Source: Sphingobacterium sp. N143
GTDB lineage: Bacteria > Bacteroidota > Bacteroidia > Sphingobacteriales > Sphingobacteriaceae
Direction of reading: 5' to 3'
Length of the DNA: 64,000 bases
Assembly: GCF_030325625.1 (NCBI RefSeq)
Contig: NZ_JACAIS010000006.1
Coordinates: 62,001 to 126,000 of the forward strand
Shown here: positions 17,561 through 26,890 of the stretch, one piece after another
Layout of the letters: every line of letters begins with the position of its first letter
Position numbering within the stretch: the first letter of the stretch is position 1
Notes under the pieces: model-generated
The model's database searches: none
What the model was told of the DNA's origin: nothing
The model's input: the letters and a program-made list of their open reading frames with translations, nothing else
Program-made: the position numbers and the translations under genes

Positions 17561-17607
17561 AAAAAAGAAACAAGACCATATTACCCTCGTCGGGTAACAT
17601 GGTCTTG
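17561..17607 (-). terminator. Terminator of the pseudo-peptidase/kinase/regulator operon
   Basis: Strong hairpin (CAAGACCAT..TTACCC / GGGTAA..ATGGTCTTG, loop about 5 nt) followed on the minus strand by TTTCTTTTTT. It closes transcription from the response regulator before greA. Confidence 0.85.
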
Positions 17608-17690
17608 CTTTGAATCTATACGAAGATAATAATTGTTTTCAACAAAACAAATTCATCCGTATAAAATTTGTCCCGTAATGTCCATATGAC

Positions 17691-17742
17691 ATATCCAGGT
17701 CGATATTTTCTTTCCCGCCTAGCCCCTACTGAACCTGGATAT
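17691..17742. repeat. Inverted repeat in the 3' UTR of the response regulator gene
   Basis: Perfect 10-bp arms ATATCCAGGT / ACCTGGATAT around a 32-nt loop, starting 11 bp past the stop. It is too open for a terminator; it could be an RNA-stabilising stem or a protein site. Confidence 0.4.
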
Positions 17743-17753
17743 TTTTTGATCCC

Positions 17754-18452
17754 CTACGCTTCTTCTTCATCCACAAATTTATACCCTAATCCGCGTACCG
17801 TTTGCAGGTAATGTGGTTTATCGGGATTTGTCTCAATTTTCTTCCGTAAACGTACCACATGCATATCCAACGTTCGTGTATTCACATTTGAACTATAGCC
17901 CCATACCACTTCCATCAGTTCTTCACGCGTAATTTCCCGACCCAGATTCTGAAGAAAATGCAACAAAATCCGGTTTTCCAAAATGGTCAGCTCCACCTTC
18001 TTGCCATCACGTATCAACGAATGGATATTGGGATGATGCTCCGTCTGACCAAATTTATAAATCTCCGGACTATTTTTGGGCAAGAAAAACTTCACCTTAT
18101 TATCGATCATCGCAATCAGCACATCCATATTGAATGGCTTGCTGATATAATCGGTCACACCGAAACTATACGCTTCAATTTTGTCCACATCTTGGGACTT
18201 TGCAGTCATCATGATGATGATATTTTCAAAGCCCGCCTTACGGACATCTTCACAGATTTCATTACCCTCTTTTCCCGGAAGCATCCAATCCAATAAGACC
18301 ACATCTGGCCGCTTTTCTAAAATTAAATTCTCCGCTTCATTCCCATTTCCGCTTTGGATGACTTGATAGCCTTCAGATTCTAATCGATGCTTTACCAGAA
18401 AACGTAAGTTCTCATCATCTTCAATAACAGCAACAGTGATGTCTTTATTCAT
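17754..18452 (-). CDS. OmpR-family response regulator
   Basis: 232 residues. The receiver domain has the acidic pair E11/D12-D13, the phospho-acceptor D55 in VVLLDWMLPGKEG, and the conserved Lys in YISKPF. A winged-helix DNA-binding domain follows (about 135-228) with VVRLRKKIE and VRGLGYKF. It should bind DNA as a dimer after phosphorylation by the kinase encoded 102 bp upstream. Its targets are not evident. Confidence 0.94.
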   Translation of the reverse strand: MNKDITVAVIEDDENLRFLVKHRLESEGYQVIQSGNGNEAENLILEKRPDVVLLDWMLPGKEGNEICEDVRKAGFENIIIMMTAKSQDVDKIEAYSFGVTDYISKPFNMDVLIAMIDNKVKFFLPKNSPEIYKFGQTEHHPNIHSLIRDGKKVELTILENRILLHFLQNLGREITREELMEVVWGYSSNVNTRTLDMHVVRLRKKIETNPDKPHYLQTVRGLGYKFVDEEEA

Positions 18453-18554
18453 AAGTAAATAATTTGTCTTTTAAATGTCTTATGGAATATCCTGTTTATT
18501 TTAGCAGGTATTCATGCTTTCCAAACAGGGATATTTCATATTTAAATTTATTTT

Positions 18555-20213
18555 TTAAACCGGAAATACTAAGGTAAAGGTCGTGCCTTGCCCCAACTGA
18601 CTTTTTACTGTAATATCGCCACCGATAAATTCAGTAATCTCTTTGCAGAATGCCAAACCCAAACCAATACTTCCTTGCTGATTATATTGACTTTTTATCC
18701 TATAAAACTTTTTGAAGATATTGTTAAACTCTGCCTTTTCAATCCCAATCCCCTCATCCCTAAACGTGATAACAAAATTCTTCTTGTTTTGTTGTATTCT
18801 AATATCCAATATTTTATGCCCTGTTTTCGAGTATTTGTAAGCATTATCAATCATATTTTGAAACACACTGCTTAACAATACCGGATCTGCGAGCATGGAT
18901 GTCCTTACATCAATCCTTGTGCTAATCTTAAAGTCAACATACTTTATCCGTGAGGATGCGACCAAGTTTTCGGTAAATTCTTCCAAATCTACTTCTTCCC
19001 TGTTCAGCTTTATCGTCTTATTTTCGATCTGACTAAACGACAATAATTTGTTCATCAGATTATTCAGTCGGTCCGCCTCCTGATCGAGTATATTACCATA
19101 CATCCTGCGCTCTTCATCGGAAAGCACCTGTGCACTTTTAATATTATTTCCAGCAATCTTTATAACACTCACGGGAGTTTTAAACTCATGCGTGAGATTG
19201 TTTATAAAATCATACTGCAATTTAAAAAGTCTTCCGTTAATTTCTAAATTTCTATAAATTAAATATAGAATAGCAATTAAAATAATATAAATCAAGGATA
19301 TTCCGCCCAGTACAGGCCAAAAACTCCGATTTATTTCTTTGGAAAGAAAACCTTTGCTCGACCGAAAGAGCAGTTTGTAATCCGCCAATGCACCTGGCAA
19401 AGGCATTTCTGTTGAAATCTCATCATTCTCCGGTGTAATCGGTGCCCCGACCAAAGGCACAATCTCTACTTTTTCATAAAGATTGGAGTAGCTGTTTTTC
19501 ACTTCCAGATACATAGGGTCAATCTGAAAATTGAACATATCCTGTTCATAGCCCACAGTATGGTCCAGGCTGCCATCCATAATGGATTTATAGGCAATCA
19601 GATCATTGATCCGCGGTATATTCAAATAAGTAATCTGCCCTGGCCTGATGGTGTAAAACACCTTTAAAATATCCTTATCGGATAATTTTGCATTTGGCTG
19701 CAGCTTATCGATGTAATTTGCCAGTTTAACACCAATATTATTGATTTCTTCAGCATGCAGGGCTATCTGCCCCCGGTCGCGAATCGTATTTTTATTCAAG
19801 CCTGAGCGAGACATCGTAAAAAAAGTAATCGTCTTCGGCTGAATCCTTAAGTTATTAACGATAAAACCATAATTTAAATTATGGTCATTGTTAAATTGAA
19901 GGTCAAAAAAACCGATTTCACGGACAAAAGGATAAGAACTCAATATGCTATATGCAAATTTACCTGCTTGTACAGAATCCAGAAAGCCTTGGTAAAATGA
20001 CACTTCGGGGATTCTATTCTGAAAAAAATCATTAAAAGGAACTAAGGTCTGGTCAAAAATTTCGGACTTTCTATTGGTAAATTCGTTTTTAATATGTGAT
20101 TCCGTATAACTCCGTGAAAGAAAGAGTGCAAAAATATACAATCCACTGATCACGATGAAAAACATCAGCAATAGACCATAATTTTTTCGATAGCTGTATT
20201 TCGCTGCTTTCAT
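18555..20213 (-). CDS. Membrane sensor histidine kinase
   Basis: 552 residues. Membrane helices at about 12-32 and 295-318 flank a large periplasmic sensor of about 260 residues without a recognised fold. The cytoplasmic part has the H-box NLTHEFKTPVS (His342), N-box MIDNAYKYS, G1 DEGIGIEKAE and G2 GSIGLGLAF. The start lies only 9 bp after the stop of the lipoprotein pseudo-peptidase gene, so the two are co-translated neighbours, and a lipoprotein input to the periplasmic domain is plausible. Confidence 0.93.
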   Translation of the reverse strand: MKAAKYSYRKNYGLLLMFFIVISGLYIFALFLSRSYTESHIKNEFTNRKSEIFDQTLVPFNDFFQNRIPEVSFYQGFLDSVQAGKFAYSILSSYPFVREIGFFDLQFNNDHNLNYGFIVNNLRIQPKTITFFTMSRSGLNKNTIRDRGQIALHAEEINNIGVKLANYIDKLQPNAKLSDKDILKVFYTIRPGQITYLNIPRINDLIAYKSIMDGSLDHTVGYEQDMFNFQIDPMYLEVKNSYSNLYEKVEIVPLVGAPITPENDEISTEMPLPGALADYKLLFRSSKGFLSKEINRSFWPVLGGISLIYIILIAILYLIYRNLEINGRLFKLQYDFINNLTHEFKTPVSVIKIAGNNIKSAQVLSDEERRMYGNILDQEADRLNNLMNKLLSFSQIENKTIKLNREEVDLEEFTENLVASSRIKYVDFKISTRIDVRTSMLADPVLLSSVFQNMIDNAYKYSKTGHKILDIRIQQNKKNFVITFRDEGIGIEKAEFNNIFKKFYRIKSQYNQQGSIGLGLAFCKEITEFIGGDITVKSQLGQGTTFTLVFPV

Positions 20214-20222
20214 AATTTGCCC

Positions 20223-22133
20223 CTAATCTACAAGATATTTAGCCAAAAATCGCTCCAGCTCGTTATAGTAACCAAATACATTCTCGTCCTTTTTAAAAGT
20301 CCTGTCTTCATCTTCCTTCAATAAATATTGAACTGGAATATGGTTGTTCTTTAACTTTTGAACAAACTGATTCGCATCGGTTACCGAACTGAATCGGTCC
20401 TTTCCTCCCTGCACCAACAGTACGGGGATCTTGACCTTATCTGAATGGAATACGGGTGAGATATTTTTGAACAGTTCAGCCTCCCGGATAGGGTTACCTA
20501 CGATCTGATACATTTTTTGCACATAGGATTTAAAATAGGGAGGAATATCCCTAAAATAGGTAAATAGATTGGTATAGCCCGAATAAGATACCGCACATTT
20601 ATACAAGTCAGAATTAAAGCAGGCCGCATGAAGGGCCGAATAACCACCAAACCCCTTTCCAACAATGGCAATACGTTCACGATCAGCAATCCCTTCTTTG
20701 ATCAGCCATTTCACACCATCTGTAATATCGTCCTGGATCTTGCCGCCCCACTCTTTAAAACCAGCTGTCCAAAACTTTTTACCAAATCCGGTAGATCCGC
20801 GGTAATTCATCTGGAAAACCAAATATCCCCTATTAGCCAAAAACTGTGCCTCTGTGTCAAAGCCCCATACTTCCCGTCCGTTGGGTCCATCATGAGGCAA
20901 TACCACCATTGGCAGATTCTTGCGTTTTGAATGTACTGGATAGGTCAGGTACCCTGTTATCTGTACCCCATCCCTTGCTTTATAGGTCACAAACTCATTC
21001 GGCGACAATTCCTTATCCTTAAGAACGGAATTGTTATCGGCCAGTTTCGTCAGCTTTTGCGTGGTGAAATCATAAAAATAAATCCCCCCAGGGTTCACAT
21101 CAGTATAGGTTTTGATGATCACTTTTTCTCCTGAAACATCCGTATTGAGCACCTGGAATTCAAATCCGCCGATTTTCTTTGACAGCTGGTCATATTTTCT
21201 TTTGATGTTCTCGTCAAAAAAATGCCGATTTTGCCTCGATGTGGTATAATTGACAAATAGCAAGCGGTTCTGCTCGGAAAAATATCCGCCCGGGTTAATA
21301 TCCACCTCTTTATGGCTAAACAGCTCTCCCAGCTCCTTTTCCTTTGCCAGGTCATAACCTACAAGGGCAAGTTTATCTCGGTTGATATTTGACAAGGCAT
21401 AAATCAATGTGCGCGAACCTTCTTGAAAGCCCAATGGTGTGAAACTGCTTTCAACATCACAACGGACAACTTCCTTAAATGGCTCCTTGTCAGAAGCACG
21501 GAAAAGCACCGATTGCTGAACAGAATCATTGGCAATGGCCAACCTCACCTGTCCATCATTGGAAACTATCCACGAACTCATATTCCCCGGATTTTTCAAT
21601 ATCAGTTCCCGCGGTCTTCCGTCCAAATAGATCCGATAAAGGTCAAAAATGGAAGAATCCCGATCATTGATACCCGCGATAAAGCTATCCCCCCCTGTAG
21701 TCACAGAGTGAACCCATCTAAATCTCGCACGGACCGGTCTGATCAGTTTTCGGATCTTTTCGGTATGGATATCCACAGCATACAAACGCAAACTGTCCTG
21801 TGTGGCTTGTTCCGTCAAAAAGGAAATGTTTGAATCGTTATTCCAGACAAAAGATTTCACATTAATCGCATTCTGATAGGTCAGTTGCTTGGAACTGTCT
21901 TGATGCAGCAGGTCAAGAAGATAAATATTTTTACAGTGGTTATCCAGTCCGATATAGGCAATAAAACGGCCATTGGGAGAAATCTTAAAATTAGATTTTT
22001 CAGGCGTTGCAAAGAACTGATTTATTGGAATAGGATCAACTTTACGTTGTTGACAGCCCAACATCATTATGGCACAAAAAAACAAGCCTGACCAAAATTG
22101 CATCCTCATATATCCCAAATACGTCCTTATCAA
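20223..22133 (-). CDS. Lipoprotein of the S9 prolyl-oligopeptidase fold, catalytic Ser and His missing
   Basis: 636 residues. The N-terminus has a lipobox-like MMLGC (Cys27), so it is likely anchored in a membrane facing the periplasm. A beta-propeller (about 40-390; SPNGRFIAYIG, FVWNNDSNISFLTE) precedes an alpha/beta-hydrolase domain (about 395-635; VVLPHDGPNGREVWG, NYRGSTGFGKKF). The nucleophile elbow reads GKGFGGY instead of GxSxGGY, with Gly494 where Ser is expected. Asp579 is present in GGKDRF. The usual Gly-His motif near the end reads DEDRTF, with Arg611 in place of His. The protein is therefore probably a binding or sensing pseudoenzyme. It is first in the operon with the kinase and regulator. 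Confidence 0.85.
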   Translation of the reverse strand: MIRTYLGYMRMQFWSGLFFCAIMMLGCQQRKVDPIPINQFFATPEKSNFKISPNGRFIAYIGLDNHCKNIYLLDLLHQDSSKQLTYQNAINVKSFVWNNDSNISFLTEQATQDSLRLYAVDIHTEKIRKLIRPVRARFRWVHSVTTGGDSFIAGINDRDSSIFDLYRIYLDGRPRELILKNPGNMSSWIVSNDGQVRLAIANDSVQQSVLFRASDKEPFKEVVRCDVESSFTPLGFQEGSRTLIYALSNINRDKLALVGYDLAKEKELGELFSHKEVDINPGGYFSEQNRLLFVNYTTSRQNRHFFDENIKRKYDQLSKKIGGFEFQVLNTDVSGEKVIIKTYTDVNPGGIYFYDFTTQKLTKLADNNSVLKDKELSPNEFVTYKARDGVQITGYLTYPVHSKRKNLPMVVLPHDGPNGREVWGFDTEAQFLANRGYLVFQMNYRGSTGFGKKFWTAGFKEWGGKIQDDITDGVKWLIKEGIADRERIAIVGKGFGGYSALHAACFNSDLYKCAVSYSGYTNLFTYFRDIPPYFKSYVQKMYQIVGNPIREAELFKNISPVFHSDKVKIPVLLVQGGKDRFSSVTDANQFVQKLKNNHIPVQYLLKEDEDRTFKKDENVFGYYNELERFLAKYLVD

Positions 22134-22163
22134 TTATTCCAAATATTATAATTTAATACGAAA

Positions 22164-22178
22164 TTGCATCAAATGCAA
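22164..22178. promoter_or_regulatory. Small inverted repeat upstream of the pseudo-peptidase operon
   Basis: TTGCAT-caa-ATGCAA, 31 bp upstream of the lipoprotein gene. A weak TTG-N21-TAATATTTG promoter-like pair overlaps it on the minus strand. It could be an autoregulatory site, but short repeats like this also occur by chance. Confidence 0.25.
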
Positions 22179-22248
22179 CCTTATTTTTACAAGATATAGT
22201 TAATAAACGTAATATTCAAACTTAGCGTATAAAAGCGTATTTTTGTTT

Positions 22249-22539
22249 ATGTTTTTATACAATGTATCTGTCATAGCAGAAGAAACGATCCATCAGGAGA
22301 TCGTTTCATGGATTCAGGATAATATCGTGCAATCCCAAAAATTTCAAGTGCATTTCCTGGAGATGCTTCAATCACCGCATGAAGGAATGACCTATTGTAT
22401 TCAGGTGGTTCTGCCTTCCGAAGAGCACATAGCGGACTTCCAACAAATACATTTGACTCCGTTGCAGCAATTTATTTCGGAAGAATACAAGGACAAAGTT
22501 TTTCTTTTTGATAGCACCATGAAATATCTAAAAAAATAA
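22249..22539 (+). CDS. DUF4286-family protein
   Basis: Small cytoplasmic protein of 96 residues from the ATG at 22249; a TTG two codons earlier is also open. It shows MFLYNVSVIAEETI, HEGMTYCIQVVLPS and a ferredoxin-like alpha/beta pattern, matching DUF4286, a Bacteroidota family of unknown function. It stands alone, converging on the DUF983 gene through a shared terminator that includes its stop codon. Confidence 0.8.
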   Translation: MFLYNVSVIAEETIHQEIVSWIQDNIVQSQKFQVHFLEMLQSPHEGMTYCIQVVLPSEEHIADFQQIHLTPLQQFISEEYKDKVFLFDSTMKYLKK

Positions 22540-22564
22540 AGAGCATAAATGCTCTTTATTTTTT
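22531..22564. terminator. Bidirectional terminator with 16-bp perfect arms
   Basis: A perfect inverted repeat (A-run, then ATAAAGAGCAT, and its complement) with a 2-nt loop. It gives a T-run on both strands, and it contains the stop of the DUF4286 gene and touches the stop of the DUF983 gene. Confidence 0.85.
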
Positions 22565-22986
22565 TATTGTTTTGAAGCCTCCTGATTCTTGTTTTCAGCT
22601 TCCAATGCAAGTTCATAGCGCGGATCATAACTGATTTTTGGGGTCAAGAAGTGCAATAATATCAAACGGGCGTATCGAAAATTAAAAGGTGAAAAGATCA
22701 GAATGGTCAAAGCCAGTCCTGCAATATACAACCAAGGAGACTCACTTCGCGTCAAAATGGCGATCGCAATCGATACGGTAACAGTCTGTGCGACCGACAG
22801 GGCATAACTGACATACATGGCGGCATAGAAATACCCGGGTTCAACCTCATATTTCACACCGCAATGTGGGCATACCTCGTTCATCTGTTGCTTGTGTAAG
22901 CTATAGACCTTTCCTTCAAACACATTTCCAACATGACATTTAGGACATTTGGAATGAATCATTGCATGAAACTTGGATGTAGGCAT
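22564..22986 (-). CDS. DUF983-family membrane protein with zinc-ribbon
   Basis: 140 residues. An N-terminal zinc-ribbon has CPKCHVG and CPHCGVKYE, then two hydrophobic segments (about 55-75 and 82-103). It matches DUF983, a family of unknown function common in Bacteroidota and alphaproteobacteria. Its start codon overlaps the stop of the upstream small membrane protein gene by 1 bp, so they are translationally coupled. Confidence 0.85.
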   Translation of the reverse strand: MPTSKFHAMIHSKCPKCHVGNVFEGKVYSLHKQQMNEVCPHCGVKYEVEPGYFYAAMYVSYALSVAQTVTVSIAIAILTRSESPWLYIAGLALTILIFSPFNFRYARLILLHFLTPKISYDPRYELALEAENKNQEASKQ

Positions 22987-23255
22987 TACAATCTATTCAT
23001 TTCGTTAACAAACTTTTTCGTGGCCGGACTCTTTTTCCGGTATTTTTTATACCATAGCAATCCAAGTCCTGCAGCAGCCAAATATGGAATTGCCAATAAA
23101 AATAAGATACCGTCATTCAAACCTTTTCCCTGTGTATTACCTTCTTTGGTACCATTCTCTGCATTCAGTGTACACATCGCGCACTGTGCATGGGAAACAG
23201 ACACGGTTGAACAGCTTAAGGCAAATATGAAGAATAGATATTTAAACCATTTCAT
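22986..23255 (-). CDS. Small secreted/membrane protein with CxxC motif
   Basis: 89 residues: signal peptide (about 1-24), a short QCAMCTLNAENG segment with CxxC, one membrane helix (about 48-68) and a basic tail (YKKYRKK). The topology puts the Cys pair outside. The family is a recurring Bacteroidota hypothetical protein I cannot name. It is coupled to the DUF983 gene by overlap. A redox or metal role is only a guess from the CxxC. Confidence 0.75.
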   Translation of the reverse strand: MKWFKYLFFIFALSCSTVSVSHAQCAMCTLNAENGTKEGNTQGKGLNDGILFLLAIPYLAAAGLGLLWYKKYRKKSPATKKFVNEMNRL

Positions 23256-23282
23256 AGGGCAAAGTTACTGAAAATTTAATGA

Positions 23283-23993
23283 TTAGCGTACCAGTGATTC
23301 GAATTTATCCCAAAAACCATCATGAGGCAGAGAAGCAACCAGCTTCATTTGTTCCTTTTTGATGGGATGTGTAAAGTGCAAAGCCCGGGAATGTAAACAA
23401 ATGCTTCCTAACGAACTGCCTCTAGGATAACCATACTTATTATCACCGACAATCGGACAGCCCATTGCCGACAGCTGTGCGCGAATCTGATGTGTCCGTC
23501 CCGTAAGGGGTTCTATTCGCAATAGGTAGAAGCCATTCAGTTCACCTATCAATTCATAGTCCAGTTCAGCATAAGTACCTCCTTTAACCTCCCGTGGAAA
23601 TGCTTTGGTGACCCTTGTTTGTCGGTTTCTGATCAACCAATTGATCAGCTTTCCTGCTGTTTTCCGTGGGCGTTGCCTGACGATAGCAAAGTAAGTCTTC
23701 TTCACCGAACGGTCCTGAAAAAACTTGTTCATACGTTCCAGCGCCTTGCTTGTTTTTGCAAAAAGGATCATCCCACTTACTGGTCTATCCAGACGATGGA
23801 TCACACCGACAAAAGCATCATTGGGCTTATTATATTTTTTTTTCAGATAGGCTTTGACCATATCCTCCAAAGAAAGGTCTCCCGTTTCATCAACCTGCAC
23901 AATATCACCGGCTCTTTTGTTTACCGCAATCAGGTGATTATCTTCATAGATAACGTCTTGATCTGTAATTTCAGCTATATTCATTTCTTCCAA
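23283..23993 (-). CDS. RluA-family pseudouridine synthase
   Basis: 236 residues. The catalytic motif is HRLDRPVSG, with the Asp nucleophile in HRLD, followed by [10 protein letters not shown] and VGDNKYGY, all signatures of RluA/RluC/RluD-type enzymes. There is no S4 domain, so it is the short single-domain form. Whether the target is 23S rRNA or tRNA cannot be told. It is 27 bp upstream of the small CxxC protein gene. Confidence 0.9.
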   Translation of the reverse strand: MEEMNIAEITDQDVIYEDNHLIAVNKRAGDIVQVDETGDLSLEDMVKAYLKKKYNKPNDAFVGVIHRLDRPVSGMILFAKTSKALERMNKFFQDRSVKKTYFAIVRQRPRKTAGKLINWLIRNRQTRVTKAFPREVKGGTYAELDYELIGELNGFYLLRIEPLTGRTHQIRAQLSAMGCPIVGDNKYGYPRGSSLGSICLHSRALHFTHPIKKEQMKLVASLPHDGFWDKFESLVR

Positions 23994-24042
23994 ACTAAAG
24001 AGAGCATTAGCCCTTCCATGTTACATGTTATTTTCTGATATT

Positions 24043-24073
24043 AAAAAAGGCTCTACGCAAGCGTACAGCCTTT
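24043..24073 (-). terminator. Terminator of the mla operon
   Basis: Stem AAAGGCT-c-TACGC / GCGTA-c-AGCCTTT, with six T after it on the minus strand, 22 bp beyond the mlaD stop. Confidence 0.8.
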
Positions 24074-24094
24074 CCTTATCTTATTCAATACCAA

Positions 24095-25099
24095 CTACTT
24101 CAGGCTATCGGACTGCATCAATTCTGCTTTTTTAGCATCTTCTTTCTGTTTTTTCTTAAAGAAACCACGCAATAAGAAGTTATGCTGTAAAGCTTCCATA
24201 TTTTCATCCAGCTTTGAGGTACTTGAATTCAGGTTATTGATCGCTGATTTAATCTGACCTGCCGAAGCGGTATCATTCAACAGCACACCGACTGCATTAT
24301 CCTTATCATTTAGCCGGCTTGAAGCATTGTTCAGGTTATTGATTAATGCATTTGCTGTCTGAGAGACGCCTTGCAGCTGCGCTGCAGATTGGCGTAAATT
24401 TGAAAAAATAGCCGTATCTGTAGTCAGGTCATGGATCAACCCCGTATTGCTGTTCAATGAATTTGTCAATGCCACCAAATTGGCCGAGGCCTTATTGGCA
24501 TTGTTCATTGCCGCACTGATGGACAATAAGGTTGCCCGCAAAGTGTTAACCATGGAGGTATCCGTCAACATCGCCCCGACCATTCCTTTACCATCGGCCA
24601 GACCCCGTGAGATCTCCACAAAATCAGTGGTAATTTTGGCGAGATTTTCATTGTTGACCTGCAGCGTCTCCATCATGGCTTCCATGTCAGCAGTTTTGGC
24701 AGAGCGCAAAAAATCGCCGCTTTCTACTGTTGGAGCGTTCTGTGAACCACCAGAAATAACCACAATTTTATTCCCGATCAGTCCATCAGACCCCAGCTTG
24801 GTTACCGCATCTTTACGGATATATTCTGCAGATTTCTCTTCAATAGTCAATACAACTTCAACATCCTGCACACTTTTGAAATGGATATTTTTGATAATAC
24901 CAACCTTAACACCAGAAAACCAGACATTACTTCCGACTTTCAACCCCGCCACATCCGGAAATGAAGTTGTAATCTCTATATTTTTGGTAAATTTCTTTTG
25001 CTGACTGCCCAGAATAAAAATTCCGGCCAAAAGAATCAATACGCCAAAAAAAACAAAAATACCAACAATGATTGCTCTTTTATTTTCTGCCTTACTCAT
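24095..25099 (-). CDS. mlaD: MlaD-family (MCE domain) lipid-transport protein
   Basis: 334 residues. An N-terminal anchor helix (about 10-30, IIVGIFVFFGVLILLAG) precedes the MCE domain (about 38-120; TSFPDVAGLKVGSNVWFSG, LGSDGLIGNK). A long helical, Ala/Asn-rich tail follows (about 130-300) and can form a coiled coil or tunnel. It is the periplasmic ring subunit of an Mla-type phospholipid transporter between inner and outer membranes. Third gene of mlaE-mlaF-mlaD, 5 bp after mlaF. Confidence 0.9.
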   Translation of the reverse strand: MSKAENKRAIIVGIFVFFGVLILLAGIFILGSQQKKFTKNIEITTSFPDVAGLKVGSNVWFSGVKVGIIKNIHFKSVQDVEVVLTIEEKSAEYIRKDAVTKLGSDGLIGNKIVVISGGSQNAPTVESGDFLRSAKTADMEAMMETLQVNNENLAKITTDFVEISRGLADGKGMVGAMLTDTSMVNTLRATLLSISAAMNNANKASANLVALTNSLNSNTGLIHDLTTDTAIFSNLRQSAAQLQGVSQTANALINNLNNASSRLNDKDNAVGVLLNDTASAGQIKSAINNLNSSTSKLDENMEALQHNFLLRGFFKKKQKEDAKKAELMQSDSLK

Positions 25100-25104
25100 G
25101 TATA

Positions 25105-25878
25105 TTATAGAATAAAATTATAATTATAAAACGCTTTTACACGCTCATCATCTGTATCAAAAATTTCTTCAAAAGATCCCTGCCGCTCAAATTTCCCATC
25201 CAGTAACATCACAATGCGGTCCCCTACTTCCTTGGCACAGGCCAGATCGTGGGTAATGATAATCGATGCTGTCTTATACCGTTCCTGGACTTCATTGATT
25301 AACGCATTGATATCCAAACAAGTGATCGGATCAAGACCTGCTGTCGGCTCGTCATACATCATAATCTCGGGCCGGAGGATTAATGTACGCGCAATACCGA
25401 TCCGTTTGCGTTGCCCCCCCGACAGCTCCGACGGCATCTGGTTGATCGTCTGTGACAGCCCAACACCGTCCAACACATCTTCTACTGCCTGGTTAATCTC
25501 TGACCGCGTCAGATTCCGTTTATTCCGTACCAATGGGAATTCCAGGTTTTCACGGACCGTCATACTGTCATAAAGCGCACTATTTTGAAACGAAAAACCA
25601 ATCTTCAACCGCAGCTCACGGAGCTGGCGATCATTCAAGCCTGTCACTGAATCTCCCAGGACATTGATCGTGCCCTCATCCGGTTTCAACAAACCTGAAA
25701 TCAGCTTGATCAATACCGATTTTCCAGTTCCTGAACGTCCCAATACAACAAGGTTCTCCTCCTGAAATAAGTCCAGATTTACACCGCGTAGTACATGGTT
25801 ATCGCCAAAGGATTTACTTACATTTCTGATCGTTATGACCGATTTCGAATGATCTATATTTAACTTAGCTTTTTCCAT
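25105..25878 (-). CDS. mlaF: MlaF-type ABC ATPase
   Basis: 257 residues. Walker A GRSGTGKSVL, signature LSGGQRKRIGIART, Walker B MMYDEPTAGLDP and H-loop ITHDLA are all present. It energises the MlaE permease in lipid transport. It lies 6 bp after mlaE and 5 bp before mlaD. Confidence 0.93.
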   Translation of the reverse strand: MEKAKLNIDHSKSVITIRNVSKSFGDNHVLRGVNLDLFQEENLVVLGRSGTGKSVLIKLISGLLKPDEGTINVLGDSVTGLNDRQLRELRLKIGFSFQNSALYDSMTVRENLEFPLVRNKRNLTRSEINQAVEDVLDGVGLSQTINQMPSELSGGQRKRIGIARTLILRPEIMMYDEPTAGLDPITCLDINALINEVQERYKTASIIITHDLACAKEVGDRIVMLLDGKFERQGSFEEIFDTDDERVKAFYNYNFIL

Positions 25879-25884
25879 ATACCC

Positions 25885-26643
25885 CTATCCAAAGAACGAT
25901 AAAATCTGAACAATAATTATTTCCTCAATAAATACCAGGAACATCGAGGCCACAACGGCAGCATTCGCCGCTTTACCAACCCCTTCCGTACCTTTGGATG
26001 AAAAATAACCACAGTAACAACTGACTGCTCCAATGGTAAAGCCGAATATTACCGCACGCAATACCATGGCTCCAAGATCCTTGAAAGCGATCGTCTCAAA
26101 CACTTGGGTGAAGAAGCTTAGAAAACTCAAATCATCCTTGCTCATCATGCTCAAATATCCACCCAACAGTCCAATACCCGCAACATAAAAACATAATACC
26201 GGAATTCCTATCGTTGTAGCCAAAATTCTACTCACGATCAAGTATTTATAAGGATTTGTCCCTGAAACTTCCATCGCATCGATCTGTTCCGTGACATTCA
26301 TCGAACTTAATTCAGCCCCGATCTGAGACCCCACCTTTCCTGAAGCAATTAATGCGGTCACCAATGGCGCAAGAGCACGGACAATGGCAATGGAAATAAG
26401 GGAAGGCAACATCGAGGTTGCACCAAATTCTTCCAAAGAAGGACGCGACTGTTTTGTAAAAACAAATCCCACAATAAATCCAGTTAAACTGATCAAAGGC
26501 AAAGATTTATAGCCTATCTCATAACATTGACGGACGATTTCTTTGAATTCATATGGTGGAGTTACCAATTCGCGCCAAAACCGTAGTAAAAAACGATGGA
26601 TGTTTGCGAATTCTAGAAAAAAAGTCTGAAGTTTTTTAGCCAT
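25885..26643 (-). CDS. mlaE: MlaE-type permease
   Basis: 252 residues with about five to six hydrophobic helices. Family signatures are LISLTGFIVGFV, SGKVGSQIGAELSSMNVTEQIDAM and FGFTIGAVSCYCGYF. It is the inner-membrane channel of the Mla phospholipid system and the first gene of the operon. The 247-bp region upstream is shared with the divergent DUF6600 gene; I found no convincing promoter there. Confidence 0.92.
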   Translation of the reverse strand: MAKKLQTFFLEFANIHRFLLRFWRELVTPPYEFKEIVRQCYEIGYKSLPLISLTGFIVGFVFTKQSRPSLEEFGATSMLPSLISIAIVRALAPLVTALIASGKVGSQIGAELSSMNVTEQIDAMEVSGTNPYKYLIVSRILATTIGIPVLCFYVAGIGLLGGYLSMMSKDDLSFLSFFTQVFETIAFKDLGAMVLRAVIFGFTIGAVSCYCGYFSSKGTEGVGKAANAAVVASMFLVFIEEIIIVQILSFFG

Positions 26644-26890
26644 TTAAAAATATGTCTATTTCAAATTAATGTGTCCCAAAACACGTCTTATGCTGAACAA
26701 ACACGTAACAATTCGAGCGGTAAAGGTAAAGAAAAAATATGTATCTAAAATTGTCGTTTATGTAAAAAGATCATCAATTTGACTTTTATGTAAAAAAATC
26801 AGATTTCCAGGATACCGATTAAACCATTTTATACGTTATGCTGTCATAATAACAAAGACATGAACATAGAGTTTTTGTTACATTTAAAAT

